NCBI RefSeq assembly: GCF_004005945.1
Contig: NZ_SACS01000008.1
Coordinates: 62,001-126,000, forward strand
Direction: 5' to 3'
Source of the DNA: Rheinheimera riviphila
GTDB taxonomy: Bacteria; Pseudomonadota; Gammaproteobacteria; Enterobacterales; Alteromonadaceae
DNA: 64,000 nucleotides
The translations under genes and the position numbers were made by a program. Positions 43,762-53,298 of the stretch are shown here, in pieces (position 1 is the stretch's first letter; each line of letters starts with the position of its first letter). The notes under the pieces were generated by a model. That model saw only the letters and a list, made by a program, of their open reading frames with translations, was not told the origin of the DNA and made no database searches.

Positions 43762-44883
43762 ATGAAAGATGTTGTGATCAGTGGCTCCGGGGTATTCACC
43801 CCAGCTTCAATCGTCACCAATGAAGAATTGGTGGCCAGTTATAATCAGTATGTTGATTTATTTAATGCCGAAAACGCAGCGGCCATCGCCGAAGGTGAAG
43901 TTGTAGCGATGGAATATTCCAGCTGCGAATTTATCGAAAAAGCTTCAGGCATCAAATCACGTCATGTGCTGTACAAAGAAGGCATTCTGGATCCAAATGT
44001 GATGCAGCCGGTTTTTGCCAAACGTGGTGAAGATGAAATTCCGGAAATGGTCGAAATGGCCATCGTTGCTGCCAAAGAAGCCATGGCACAAGCAGGCAAA
44101 ACCGCTGCCGATATCGATTTAATTATTTGTGCCGCCTCTAATATTCAACGCGCTTATCCGGCGTTATCCATTGAATTACAACAACAATTAGGTGCAGCAG
44201 GTTACGCTTTTGATATGAATGTGGCTTGTTCATCAGCCACTTTTGCCATCAGCAATGCGGTGAATGCAATTCGCGGTGGGATGGCCAAAGTGGTGTTGGT
44301 GGTGAATCCGGAATTTGCCTCACCCCAGGTGAATTACACCAGTCGCGACAGTCATTTTATTTTTGGTGATGTGTGTACTGCCACCATTATTGAAACGACG
44401 GACACCTGTACTGCCGACAACAGCTGGAAAATTCTCGGCATGAGTTTAAAAACCGAATTTTCCAACAATATTCGTTGTGACGTCAGCTACACCGACCATT
44501 GTCATCCGGAAGTTGACCCTTTAACGCCATTTTTTAAACAACAAGGACGGAAAGTTTTCAAAGAATTATTGCCGATCGTCGCGGATGTTATTCTGACCGA
44601 AATGGCACGGTTAGATGTAGCGCCAGATGATTTAAAACGTTTATGGCTGCATCAGGCCAATATCAATATGAATGTTTTTGCGGCGCGCAAAATTCTCGGC
44701 CGCGAACCTGAAGCGGGCGAAGCGCCGTTGGTATTGGACACTTATGCCAATACCGCTTCTGCCGGTTCCATCATTGCTTTTCACCAGAATAAACAAGGCT
44801 TAACCGCTGGGGATAAAGCCGTGTTGTGTTCATTTGGTGCTGGGTATTCGGTGGGTTGTTTGGTGCTGGAACGTTACCGCTAA
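43762..44883 (+). CDS. 3-oxoacyl-ACP synthase III (KAS III-like)
   Basis: A 373-residue thiolase-fold enzyme. The catalytic triad is present: Cys156 in NVACSSATF, His297 in WLHQANINM, and Asn330 in YANTASAGS. It is longer than FabH (about 317), because of insertions around residues 30-60 and 80-95. It belongs to the FabH-like group that forms beta-ketoacyl products in secondary or special lipid pathways. Whether it starts normal fatty acid synthesis is unclear, since FabH is usually encoded in the plsX-fabD cluster, which is not here. It stands alone and is followed by an inverted-repeat element. Confidence 0.82.
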   Translation: MKDVVISGSGVFTPASIVTNEELVASYNQYVDLFNAENAAAIAEGEVVAMEYSSCEFIEKASGIKSRHVLYKEGILDPNVMQPVFAKRGEDEIPEMVEMAIVAAKEAMAQAGKTAADIDLIICAASNIQRAYPALSIELQQQLGAAGYAFDMNVACSSATFAISNAVNAIRGGMAKVVLVVNPEFASPQVNYTSRDSHFIFGDVCTATIIETTDTCTADNSWKILGMSLKTEFSNNIRCDVSYTDHCHPEVDPLTPFFKQQGRKVFKELLPIVADVILTEMARLDVAPDDLKRLWLHQANINMNVFAARKILGREPEAGEAPLVLDTYANTASAGSIIAFHQNKQGLTAGDKAVLCSFGAGYSVGCLVLERYR

Positions 44884-44909
44884 CTGCAAACAATCCTGAT
44901 ATCGAAAAA

Positions 44910-45163
44910 AGTCCTGCGCTAGAGCGTGTTGACCATTGGTGGATAGTTTTGCAGCAGTTTGGCTGGCTTTTATGCAAGGCATCGCCCGCGATGTGTAGTG
45001 GGTCTACATGAGCGGGCGATAACGCCGCAGAAAGGTCAGCCAAGCGCTGCCCGAAGGGTTCAAACGGGAGCCGCGTACTTCGCGGTGCCTGTGGTGGACA
45101 GGCGGTTCTCGGTTGAACAAAAGTTATACACCAAAGGTCTACACGCTCTAGACCCGCAGGACT
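44910..45163. repeat. 254-bp MITE-like element with about 30-bp terminal inverted repeats
   Basis: The left end AGTCCTGCG (44910-44918) plus CTAGAGCGTGTTGACC (44919-44934) matches the right end, read as complement: AGTCCTGCG (45163-45155) and CTAGAGCGTGTAGACC (45151-45136), separated by a 3-bp indel; both then continue to TTGGT. No open reading frame fits a transposase. The interior includes CATCGCCCGCGATG and GAGCGGGCGATAACG hairpin-like segments. The right end lies inside the last codons of the CBM48-like gene (stop 45148-45150). Confidence 0.72.
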
Positions 45164-45450
45164 GAGTTTTGATCATAAGATACCGGCGATGGTACAAAAC
45201 CATCAGCTTCTGCATCGTTTTGCCACTGCGCACCGTCAATTAAATAACGGAACTCAAATTGCTGATCGGTGGGTAAAGTGAGGGTGGTGCTGAAATCGCC
45301 ATTTTTCTGCTTTTTCATCACAGCCGCCTCCCAGTTGTTAAATTCGCCAAGTACTGCAACGGATCCTGCTGCCTGAGCTTGCTCTGCGGGCACGATGAAG
45401 GTCACTTTGCATGCTGGTTTGGTTTTCAGATATTGTTTACTGATCGACAT
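45148..45450 (-). CDS. Stand-alone isoamylase early-set (CBM48-like) domain protein
   Basis: A 100-residue protein starting at ATG 45450, six bases after AAGGAG. It has the carbohydrate-binding beta-sandwich pattern VAVLGEFNNWEAAVMKK...GDFSTTLTL and YLIDGAQWQNDAEADGFVPSP, as in AMP-kinase beta or isoamylase N-domains. It has no enzyme domain. The last six residues (NSVLRV in part) and the stop lie in the right inverted repeat of the 254-bp element. The role (glycogen or alpha-glucan binding) is inference. Confidence 0.8.
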   Translation of the reverse strand: MSISKQYLKTKPACKVTFIVPAEQAQAAGSVAVLGEFNNWEAAVMKKQKNGDFSTTLTLPTDQQFEFRYLIDGAQWQNDAEADGFVPSPVSYDQNSVLRV

Positions 45451-45618
45451 GTCCTGCTCCTTGTGGTGGTACTTCTAAAGCCCTAAATTCCAATCCTGCT
45501 GATGGAACTATTTCAAGCTAGCACAAAACTGCGCTCAAAAAAAAGACAATTTTGCGACCAAAAGGTTGCAATCGTATGCTGAAAGTGACGATGTAAGGCG
45601 ACAGGTTGAAAGACAAAC

Positions 45619-45677
45619 AAAAAAGGAGGCGGAGCTAATTATTAACTTAGGTCATAATTAGCTCCGCCCCCTTTTTT
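45619..45677 (-). terminator. Strong terminator after sdaA
   Basis: A stem of about 24 bp (GGCGGAGCTAATTAT / ATAATTAGCTCCGCC, extended by A/T runs, one mismatch) with loop TAACTTAGGTC. It has T runs on both sides, and the minus-direction run follows sdaA. Confidence 0.88.
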
Positions 45678-45692
45678 ATGCTGTCCGAATAA

Positions 45693-47075
45693 TCAGCACT
45701 CGATAATATTCACCGCAAGGCCGCCACGTGACGTTTCTTTGTATTTGCTTTGCATATCGCGACCCGTGTCCCACATGGTTTTGATCACTTTATCCAATGA
45801 CACTTTATGCTCGCCGCTGCCGCGTACCGCTAAACGTGAAGCGTTGATGGCTTTGACCGCGCCCATGGCGTTACGCTCGATACAAGGCACTTGTACCAAG
45901 CCACCGACTGGGTCGCAGGTCAAACCCAGATTGTGTTCCATACCAATTTCGGCCGCGTTTTCAACGTTTTCGACCGAGCCACCGATAATTTCAGTTAAAG
46001 CGCCAGCGGCCATCGAACAAGCCACGCCAACTTCACCCTGACAGCCGACTTCAGCACCAGAAATGGAGGCATTTTTCTTATATAAAATACCAATGGCGGC
46101 TGCAGTCAGCAGATAGCGGCAATAGATATCCGGCGTTACCGGCTGCACGAATTTATCGTAATACATCAGTACCGCTGGAATAATTCCGGCGGCGCCATTG
46201 GTGGGTGCAGTTACCACGCGGCCACCCGCGGCGTTTTCTTCGTTGACAGCCAGTGCAAATAAATTAACCCAATCCATCGCTTGCAGTGGATCTGAAGTTT
46301 TTTCAGCACAAAGCCTGCGGTGTAGCGCTGGAGCTCGGCGTTTTACTTTTAAGCCACCTGGCAAAATGCCTTCGGTGCGGATACCACGTTGCACACAGTC
46401 GAACATGGTTTGCCAGATGGCGCCAAGTTCCGCTTGGATTTGCGTTTCTGAGCGCAATACTTTTTCGTTTTCCATCATCAAACCGGCGATGGACAGGCCA
46501 TGTTCTTTACACAGCGCCAGCAGCTCGGCACCGCTTTCAAATGGGAATGGTGGTGGATTGTTGGCAGCAAATTGACTGGCCGCTTCTTTTTCCTGCGAAA
46601 AATCTTCGGCGCGGACAATAAAACCGCCACCAATCGAGAAGTAAATTTCGCTGTGAATAATTTCTTTGTTGCCGTTCAGCGCAATCAGCTCCATGCCGTT
46701 GCTGTGCTCTTTCAGCGTTTTACGGCGGTGAAAGATAATTGCGCCTTCGCGCGGAAAATTGACCAGTTGTTTGCCATCAAGGTTAATTTGTTGGCTTTCA
46801 TCAACTTGCTTCAGGATGCCAGGAATTTGATCGGGATCGCAGTGCTCAGGTAGGTTACCGGCCAGACCTAAAATAACCGCTTTACCGGTACCGTGGCCGA
46901 CACCAGTCTGACCTAACGAGCCAAATAACTCGACTTTGACGCTATGCACTTGTGACATCAATCCGGCTTCTGCCAGATTTTCGGTGAATTTTTTTGCGGC
47001 GCGCATCGGGCCTACGGTGTGAGAACTGGACGGGCCTATGCCGATGCTGAACATATCAAATGCGCTGATAATCAT
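45693..47075 (-). CDS. sdaA: L-serine ammonia-lyase SdaA
   Basis: A 460-residue single-chain serine deaminase that makes pyruvate and ammonia and contains a [4Fe-4S] cluster. It begins [23 protein letters not shown], the family N-terminus. Cluster-binding cysteines include the pair in [12 protein letters not shown] near the C-terminus and Cys near [16 protein letters not shown]. It follows nudL and pabB with the same order as in E. coli (pabB-nudL-sdaA), with 160 bp between. Confidence 0.93.
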   Translation of the reverse strand: MIISAFDMFSIGIGPSSSHTVGPMRAAKKFTENLAEAGLMSQVHSVKVELFGSLGQTGVGHGTGKAVILGLAGNLPEHCDPDQIPGILKQVDESQQINLDGKQLVNFPREGAIIFHRRKTLKEHSNGMELIALNGNKEIIHSEIYFSIGGGFIVRAEDFSQEKEAASQFAANNPPPFPFESGAELLALCKEHGLSIAGLMMENEKVLRSETQIQAELGAIWQTMFDCVQRGIRTEGILPGGLKVKRRAPALHRRLCAEKTSDPLQAMDWVNLFALAVNEENAAGGRVVTAPTNGAAGIIPAVLMYYDKFVQPVTPDIYCRYLLTAAAIGILYKKNASISGAEVGCQGEVGVACSMAAGALTEIIGGSVENVENAAEIGMEHNLGLTCDPVGGLVQVPCIERNAMGAVKAINASRLAVRGSGEHKVSLDKVIKTMWDTGRDMQSKYKETSRGGLAVNIIEC

Positions 47076-47235
47076 GAATTTAGACTACTGTGATTAAAAA
47101 TGTGGCCCCATTGTAGCGGAACCAGCTCAGTTCTGTAAGTCGGGTTGTAACTGGTCAGTGTAGATTCTATCTCTATTATTATCGGATAAGTGTCCGCTGT
47201 ACGATGCAAAAGACAATCTTAAACCGACACTAACC

Positions 47236-47793
47236 TCAAGGCGCCTGAATTTGTTCGGCCAGTTGGTGCAAAATCGCTGCGGTGGCGCCCCAGATCAATT
47301 GGTCCTGAAAAGGTAAAAAATGCAGTTGCTGCTGGCGATAGGGCTGACTGAACCAACGTTGTTTGCGGTATTCGTTACTGAGGGCATAACTAAGCGGCAG
47401 ACTAAAAGCTGCCGCCACTTCGGTTGTTTGCAGTCGCAAGGTTGGAGGTTCCCCCAGCAGCCCGAGCCATGGCGAAACGACAAAGCCAGTGGACGTCGAC
47501 ATCGCTGGAAGTGATCCTAAAATCTTAATGGTCGCCGCTGAAACACCCACTTCTTCTTCGGTTTCCCGCAGGGCGGCGTCAACAGCCGTTTCACCCGTTT
47601 CAATTCGACCTCCCGGAAAACTGATTTGCCCCGGATGATGGCGCAAATGCATGGCTCGGCGGGTCAGCAACAACTGTAACTGCTGTTGCTCAGGCCACAA
47701 TAACAGCATCACTGCGGCATTGGCTGGCGGTAATAAAGCTGCCGCTGGTTGCCGTTGCAGTAAAAATCGTGGTAACCACTGCTCAAGCGTCAT
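47236..47793 (-). CDS. nudL: CoA pyrophosphatase NudL (Nudix)
   Basis: A 185-residue Nudix hydrolase. I chose ATG 47793 (MTLEQWLPRF), which overlaps pabB by 11 bp; longer starts would sit deep in pabB. The Nudix box is intact: GGRIETGETAVDAALRETEEEVGV. The upstream HLRHHPGQISFPGG and the LGSLPAMSTSTGFVVSP block mark the CoA pyrophosphatase subgroup. The pabB-nudL-sdaA order is conserved in enterobacteria. Confidence 0.86.
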   Translation of the reverse strand: MTLEQWLPRFLLQRQPAAALLPPANAAVMLLLWPEQQQLQLLLTRRAMHLRHHPGQISFPGGRIETGETAVDAALRETEEEVGVSAATIKILGSLPAMSTSTGFVVSPWLGLLGEPPTLRLQTTEVAAAFSLPLSYALSNEYRKQRWFSQPYRQQQLHFLPFQDQLIWGATAAILHQLAEQIQAP

Positions 47794-49216
47794 CAGCTTT
47801 ACCAATCTTTGCGAGGACCGGCAAAATCCGGGCGACTTTATCAAAAGTTTCCTGATACTCACTGGCCGCATTGGAATCAGCGACAATTCCGCCACCGGCC
47901 CAACAATGAATCTGCTGGTCGGAACAAACCAAGGTACGGATGGCGATATTGGTGTCCATATGACCATGTTGGCTAATATAACCAATAGCACCGCAATATA
48001 CTGAACGGCGACAAGGTTCTAATTCTTCAATAATTTGCATGGCACGGATTTTGGGCGCTCCGGTAATAGAGCCACCTGGAAAAGCCGCTCTTAATAAATC
48101 TGCCGCCTGATAGTGATCGGCAAGTTCTCCGACGATGGTCGACACCAGATGATGCACCGCCGGAAAGGATTCAATACTAAAAAGTGCCGGCACTTTGACA
48201 CTGCCGGTTTTGCAGACTTTGCCTAAATCGTTACGCAGTAAATCAACAATCATTACATTTTCAGCGCGATCTTTTGGCGATAGCCGCAAAGCCTCTGCAC
48301 TTTGTTGATCAAGCACCGGATCTGCAAAACGCGGTTTGGTGCCTTTAATCGGTTTGGTTTCGACCAGCCGTTGTTTTAGTTCTAAAAAGCGCTCAGGTGA
48401 AATCGACAACACCACACCTTGTTTTAACCGTAAAAACGCAGAAAAGGGCGCGGCGTTGGTTTCACGCAGTGCCAGATAGGCCTGCCATTCATCACCCTGA
48501 TAAGTCGCGGAAAAGCGTTGCGCCAGATTGATTTGATAACAATCACCACTTTGCAGGTACTGCTGAATTTGTGCGAATCTAGCAAAGTACTCAGTTTGCG
48601 TGAGATTAGCCCGCCATGCTGAACGCAGTGCAAAGTGGTGGGCCGGCTGTTCGTTTTGCAGTATTTGAGCTACATCAGCGAGCGGAAATTTCAAACTAAG
48701 GCGCTGTAAAAACCATTGTTGTTGCACCAGCCAGCCATTTTCAGCATCACCTCGGCAATCGACATACCAAAGCTGTTTCAGTTGTTTATCCAGCACCAAA
48801 GCCCAGGCATAAATTCCAAACGCCAGATCAGGTAAATTAATGTCGTTGATGGCTAAATCCGGCATCGGCTCGATGGTCCGTCCTGCGTCATAACCTATAT
48901 ACCCCAGCGCGCCGCCACAAAAAGGCAAAGTACAGCCATCGGCCGGAACTTCCGGCAAAAGTGCCGCCTGCAAGGTTTTTAGCTGCAGAAAAGGGTCTTG
49001 TTCGGCTTGGTGCAGCTGGCCATCAAGCTGCCAGACACAATGCCGGCCAAAAGCTTCCAGCGTGGCCAGCGGTTGACATACCAAAATGTCGTAACGGCTA
49101 TTGACGTGATCCGGCGCAGCAGAATCGAGCAACATGGCATAAGGTAAATCGGCCACCAGCGCGAAATAATCCAGCAGGTTTTCAGGCGATTCGGGTAATA
49201 AATAAGCGAAAGACAT
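47783..49216 (-). CDS. pabB: Aminodeoxychorismate synthase component I PabB
   Basis: A 477-residue chorismate-utilising enzyme. Its signatures are FSAFLRLKQGVVLSISPERFLEL, the catalytic region PIKGTKPR (lysine for covalent addition), SPKDRAENVMIVDLLRNDLG and FPGGSITGAPKIRAMQII. PIKGT rather than PIAGT identifies it as PabB, not anthranilate synthase TrpE. It makes 4-amino-4-deoxychorismate with PabA for folate synthesis. nudL starts inside its end. Confidence 0.93.
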   Translation of the reverse strand: MSFAYLLPESPENLLDYFALVADLPYAMLLDSAAPDHVNSRYDILVCQPLATLEAFGRHCVWQLDGQLHQAEQDPFLQLKTLQAALLPEVPADGCTLPFCGGALGYIGYDAGRTIEPMPDLAINDINLPDLAFGIYAWALVLDKQLKQLWYVDCRGDAENGWLVQQQWFLQRLSLKFPLADVAQILQNEQPAHHFALRSAWRANLTQTEYFARFAQIQQYLQSGDCYQINLAQRFSATYQGDEWQAYLALRETNAAPFSAFLRLKQGVVLSISPERFLELKQRLVETKPIKGTKPRFADPVLDQQSAEALRLSPKDRAENVMIVDLLRNDLGKVCKTGSVKVPALFSIESFPAVHHLVSTIVGELADHYQAADLLRAAFPGGSITGAPKIRAMQIIEELEPCRRSVYCGAIGYISQHGHMDTNIAIRTLVCSDQQIHCWAGGGIVADSNAASEYQETFDKVARILPVLAKIGKADDA

Positions 49217-49325
49217 ACAACAAAATCCCGGGTACAGGGCAGCCAGTTACAAAACTTGCCGGAGGCGACTAGCCGCTGGAATTGATGCGGGGTATGATAC
49301 CAGCCCTGCTTAAAAAGAACAGCGT

Positions 49326-49353
49326 GGCGCCGGTTTGGCAAGAAACCGGTGCC
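49326..49353. other. Stem-loop in the pabB-fum divergent leader
   Basis: GGCGCCGGTTT and AAACCGGTGCC pair over 11 bp (one G-U) with loop GGCAAG. No T run follows. It lies in the roughly 210-bp region between the divergent pabB and fumarase starts, so it might shape one leader. Confidence 0.4.
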
Positions 49354-49426
49354 CGAAATACTAATGGTGGCACGTGGCCCGAGAATGGCGCGATGTGCCC
49401 CCAAACAGCACGCATAAGGGCAAAAC

Positions 49427-50950
49427 ATGACCGTGATCCGCCAGCAAGACTTTATCGACAGCATCGAAGATGCACTGCAATACATCTCTTTTTATCACCC
49501 ATTGGATTTTATCCAGGCGCTGGAAAAGGCGTATCACAAAGAGCAAAACCAGGCCGCCAAAGACGCGATCGCCCAAATTCTGATTAACTCGCGGATGTCC
49601 GCTGAAGGCCACCGGCCCATCTGTCAGGACACTGGGATCGTCACTTGTTTTGTCAATATCGGCATGGACGTCAAGTGGGATAAAACCGACCTGACAGTAC
49701 AGCAGATGGTCGACGAAGGCACCCGTCGTGCTTATATGAATCCAATCAATCCGCTACGCGCATCCATTGTTGCTGATCCGGCAGGTTCCCGTAAAAACAC
49801 CAAAGACAACACCCCAGCGGTGGTACACATTAATTTAGTCGCTGGTCATCATGTGGAAGTGGCGATTGCCGCCAAAGGCGGTGGCAGCGAAAACAAAACC
49901 AAAATGGTGATGTTAAACCCATCAGACTCAGTGGTCGAGTGGGTGCTGGAAACCTTACCAAAAATGGGTGCGGGCTGGTGTCCACCAGGCATGCTCGGTA
50001 TTGGCATCGGCGGCACTGCCGAAAAAGCGGCGGTACTGGCCAAAGAAGCCTTAATGGAGCCGGTTGATATTCAGGATCTGATTGATAAAGGCGCTGAAAC
50101 TGGCGAAGAAAAGCTGCGGTTAGAACTGTATGAAAAAGTAAACAAGCTCGGCATTGGTGCCCAAGGTTTAGGCGGGTTAACCACAGTGGTGGATGTAAAA
50201 ATCAAATCAGCGCCAACCCATGCCGCTTCTAAACCTGTGGTGATGATCCCAAACTGCGCCGCTACCCGCCATGTCCATTTTCATTTAGATGGTTCAGGCC
50301 CGGCGCATTTACCGGTACCAAAACTGGAAGACTGGCCGGAAGTGACCTGGGAGCTGGGGGCCAATGTGCGCCGGGTGAACTTAAATACCGTGACCCCTGC
50401 TGATGTATTGGACTGGCAAGCCGGTGAAACGGTGTTGTTGTCCGGCAAAATGCTGACCGGCCGTGATGCAGCGCATAAACGCATTGCCGACATGCTGGCT
50501 GCTGGACAAGGTTTACCTGAAGGCGTTGATTTTAAGAATAAATTTATCTATTACGTCGGCCCGGTTGATGCGGTCGGTGACGAAGTGGTGGGGCCCGCGG
50601 GTCCAACAACTGCCACGCGGATGGACAAATTTACCGAAATGATGCTGGGCGAAACTGGCTTACTCGGCATGATCGGTAAATCGGAACGTGGTGACGCGAC
50701 GGTGGAAAGTATTCGTCAGCACAAAGCGGTGTATCTGATGGCCGTTGGCGGCGCCGCTTATCTGGTGTCGAAAGCGATTAAACAAGCCCGAGTGGTGGCT
50801 TTTGCCGACTTAGGTATGGAAGCGATTTACGAATTTGATGTGGTCGACATGCCAGTAACGGTCGCCGTTGACAGTCAGGGGAATAACGTGCATAAACAAG
50901 GGCCTGCGATCTGGAAAGTGAAGATCGGCGAACTTGAAGCGCAACAATAA
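49427..50950 (+). CDS. fumA: Fumarate hydratase, class I ([4Fe-4S])
   Basis: A 507-residue class I fumarase. Three cysteine contexts match the cluster ligands: Cys66 in ICQDTG, Cys185 in GWCPPGM and Cys277 in PNCAATRHV. The ending with VGPAGPTTATRMDKF fits the beta domain. It interconverts fumarate and malate in the TCA cycle, cytoplasmic, oxidation-sensitive. ATG 49427 is preceded by AAGGGC. The symbol could equally be fumB. Confidence 0.92.
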   Translation: MTVIRQQDFIDSIEDALQYISFYHPLDFIQALEKAYHKEQNQAAKDAIAQILINSRMSAEGHRPICQDTGIVTCFVNIGMDVKWDKTDLTVQQMVDEGTRRAYMNPINPLRASIVADPAGSRKNTKDNTPAVVHINLVAGHHVEVAIAAKGGGSENKTKMVMLNPSDSVVEWVLETLPKMGAGWCPPGMLGIGIGGTAEKAAVLAKEALMEPVDIQDLIDKGAETGEEKLRLELYEKVNKLGIGAQGLGGLTTVVDVKIKSAPTHAASKPVVMIPNCAATRHVHFHLDGSGPAHLPVPKLEDWPEVTWELGANVRRVNLNTVTPADVLDWQAGETVLLSGKMLTGRDAAHKRIADMLAAGQGLPEGVDFKNKFIYYVGPVDAVGDEVVGPAGPTTATRMDKFTEMMLGETGLLGMIGKSERGDATVESIRQHKAVYLMAVGGAAYLVSKAIKQARVVAFADLGMEAIYEFDVVDMPVTVAVDSQGNNVHKQGPAIWKVKIGELEAQQ

Positions 50951-51033
50951 CCGCACTTTAAAACAGCATACAATAACAATAAAGACGTGCCGGTTGCGAA
51001 TGCGCCGGCCCGATATCCCGGGAGACCATTCGT

Positions 51034-53076
51034 ATGAAAGCATGGGCACAATTAGCGCCGGTTGTGATGGCAGGGCTGGCAGTTTGCGCAACTGCAGCTC
51101 AAGCCAAGACCGCTTTAACCATCGAACACATGAACAAACTGAATAAAATTTATGACGTGGTGTTGTCCAGTGACGGCCGCTATCTGGTGTATGGCCAGAA
51201 AAATGGTGGTTTAAATCCGGCGGACAGCACGGCCGATCTGTATCTGATGGATTTGCAGGACGGCAATAAAGTTAAGCGTTTGACTGATAGCGATAGCAAA
51301 GAACATTCGGTGAAATTCAGCAGCGACGACAGCAGTCTGTATTTTATTGCCGATCGCAGTGGTTCGTCTCAGGTTTGGCAATTACCGTTAACTGGCGGTG
51401 AAGCACGGCAAGTCACGGCGCTGCCGCTGGATGTGCAGGGTTACCTGGTCTCAGGCGACGGTAAAAAACTGGTACTGGCCTTGGATGTGGTGCCAGGTTG
51501 TGCTGATATTGCCTGTACTGTCGATGCCAATAAAAAAAATGCTGATAAAAAAGACACCGCCATGGTCTATGACCAGTTGATGGCAAGGCACTGGGACACC
51601 TGGGAAGACGGTTTAAAATCGCACTTTTTTGTCGCAGATGTCACAGCTTCTAAAATCACCACTGCCAAAGATTTAATGCCAGAGTGGAATACCGATGTGG
51701 CAGGCGTTGCCGAAGCATCGTTTACCCCAGACGGTCAAAATCTGGTATTCAGCGCCAAAATTCCGGCCAAAGATCAGGCCTGGCATACCAATTTTGATAT
51801 TTTTCAGGTATCGCTTAAAGGCGGTGAAAAAATCAATCTGACCAAAGACAATCCGGCCTGGGATGCCAAACCATCATTCTCGAAAGACGGCCGTTATATG
51901 GCTTATCTGGCGATGAAAAAACCACAATTCGAGGCCGATCGGTTTGCCTTGATCCTGCTGGATTTAGCCACCGGTGAGCGCAAAGAACTGGCTCCGGAGT
52001 GGGATCGTTCGGTCAATGAATACGTGTTTGGCCCGGATAACCGCACTTTGTATGCCACCGCGCAGGACTTGGGTCAGGTCAGCGTGTTTTCAATCAATAG
52101 TGCCTTTGGTGAAGTGTCAAAACTGTATTCAGATGGCAGCGCCGGTAGCCTCAATGTTGCTGGTGGCAAAGTAGTGTTTACCAATCATCGTCTGAATCAG
52201 CCAACTGAGATTTACCAGCTTAAAGGTGAATCGGGCATGGCCGATCAGCTGACGCAGGTGAACGCTGAAAACTTAAAAGACATTCAGTTTGCCGAATTTG
52301 AACAGTTCAGTTTCCCGGGTGCCAATGAAGACACTGTTTATGGCTACTGGATGAAACCATGGAATTTCCAGGAAGGCAAAAAGTATCCGATGGCCTTTAT
52401 TGTGCACGGCGGCCCACAAGGCAGTTTTGGCAATATGTTTAATGCCCGCTGGAATGCGCAGCTGTGGGCGGCGCAGGGTTATGGCGTGGTGATGATCGAT
52501 TTCCACGGCTCGACGGGTTATGGTCAGGCCTTTACCGATGCCATCAGTCGTGACTGGGGTGGTAAACCGCTGGAGGATCTGAAAAAAGGCTTTGCCTATA
52601 TCATCGAAAACCAGAAATGGCTTGATGGCGGTAACGCCTGTGCATTAGGCGCTTCGTACGGTGGTTATATGATGAACTGGATCGCCGGCAACTGGCCAAC
52701 CGGATTTAAATGTTTAGTCAATCACGCTGGTTTGTTTGATATGCCATCGTTTTACGGTAGCACGGAAGAGCTGTGGTTCCCGGAATACGATATGGGCGGC
52801 CCGGTCTGGAACAAAGAAGCGGATTACCACAAGTTCAATCCGTCCGCTTTAGTTGACAACTGGCAGACGCCAATGCTGGTGATCCATGGCTTAAAAGACT
52901 ACCGCGTGCCGTATGCGCAGGGCTTAGCTGCATTCACAACGTTGCAGCGCAAGGGCATTGAATCGAAGCTGGTGGTATTTCCTGATGAAAATCATTGGAT
53001 TTTAAAGCCTGCCAATGCCGAACGTTGGTACAACGAAGTGTTTAGCTGGATGAAACAACAGACCAGCAAGCAGTAA
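51034..53076 (+). CDS. Secreted S9 prolyl oligopeptidase-family peptidase
   Basis: A 680-residue protein with signal peptide (MKAWAQLAPVVMAGLAVCAT, then AAQA-K). A WD-like propeller runs to about 400 (the LTDSDSKEHSVKFSSDDSSLYFIADRSG segment shows the repeat style). The C-terminal hydrolase has Ser541 in GASYGGYM, Asp622 in LKDYRVP and His654 in ENHWILKP. It is shorter than the S9 protein at 31072 and belongs to another branch (S9C-like). It probably digests peptides in the periplasm. A terminator follows. Confidence 0.9.
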   Translation: MKAWAQLAPVVMAGLAVCATAAQAKTALTIEHMNKLNKIYDVVLSSDGRYLVYGQKNGGLNPADSTADLYLMDLQDGNKVKRLTDSDSKEHSVKFSSDDSSLYFIADRSGSSQVWQLPLTGGEARQVTALPLDVQGYLVSGDGKKLVLALDVVPGCADIACTVDANKKNADKKDTAMVYDQLMARHWDTWEDGLKSHFFVADVTASKITTAKDLMPEWNTDVAGVAEASFTPDGQNLVFSAKIPAKDQAWHTNFDIFQVSLKGGEKINLTKDNPAWDAKPSFSKDGRYMAYLAMKKPQFEADRFALILLDLATGERKELAPEWDRSVNEYVFGPDNRTLYATAQDLGQVSVFSINSAFGEVSKLYSDGSAGSLNVAGGKVVFTNHRLNQPTEIYQLKGESGMADQLTQVNAENLKDIQFAEFEQFSFPGANEDTVYGYWMKPWNFQEGKKYPMAFIVHGGPQGSFGNMFNARWNAQLWAAQGYGVVMIDFHGSTGYGQAFTDAISRDWGGKPLEDLKKGFAYIIENQKWLDGGNACALGASYGGYMMNWIAGNWPTGFKCLVNHAGLFDMPSFYGSTEELWFPEYDMGGPVWNKEADYHKFNPSALVDNWQTPMLVIHGLKDYRVPYAQGLAAFTTLQRKGIESKLVVFPDENHWILKPANAERWYNEVFSWMKQQTSKQ

Positions 53077-53090
53077 ATCTGCATTCATAA

Positions 53091-53120
53091 AATACCGCAG
53101 CACGTCTGCGGTATTTTTTT
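53091..53120 (+). terminator. Terminator after the second S9 peptidase
   Basis: Stem AATACCGCAG / CTGCGGTATT, loop CACGT, then a T run. Confidence 0.9.
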
Positions 53121-53298
53121 GTGGAAATTTTGTCACAAATGAACCTCCGAGAAACCAAGTTGTCCCTTTTGTTGCAAAATTGTCAGTCTGGATTATCTTT
53201 AGAGCTCAAATACCTAAAACCACTAAATACCTAAAATAACAAATATCGTAATCCCAACGCTTTACCCTAACGTTACCCCGACACAAGGATCAGATGTC

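Noticed and set aside
44826-45165. Short open frames within the 254-bp element
   Set aside because: They do not resemble transposases and lack ribosome sites; the element is better explained by its inverted ends.
53205-53245. Two AAATACCTAAAA units about 19 bp apart upstream of the chemoreceptor
   Set aside because: A short A/T-rich direct repeat of two copies with no other support; probably simple sequence.
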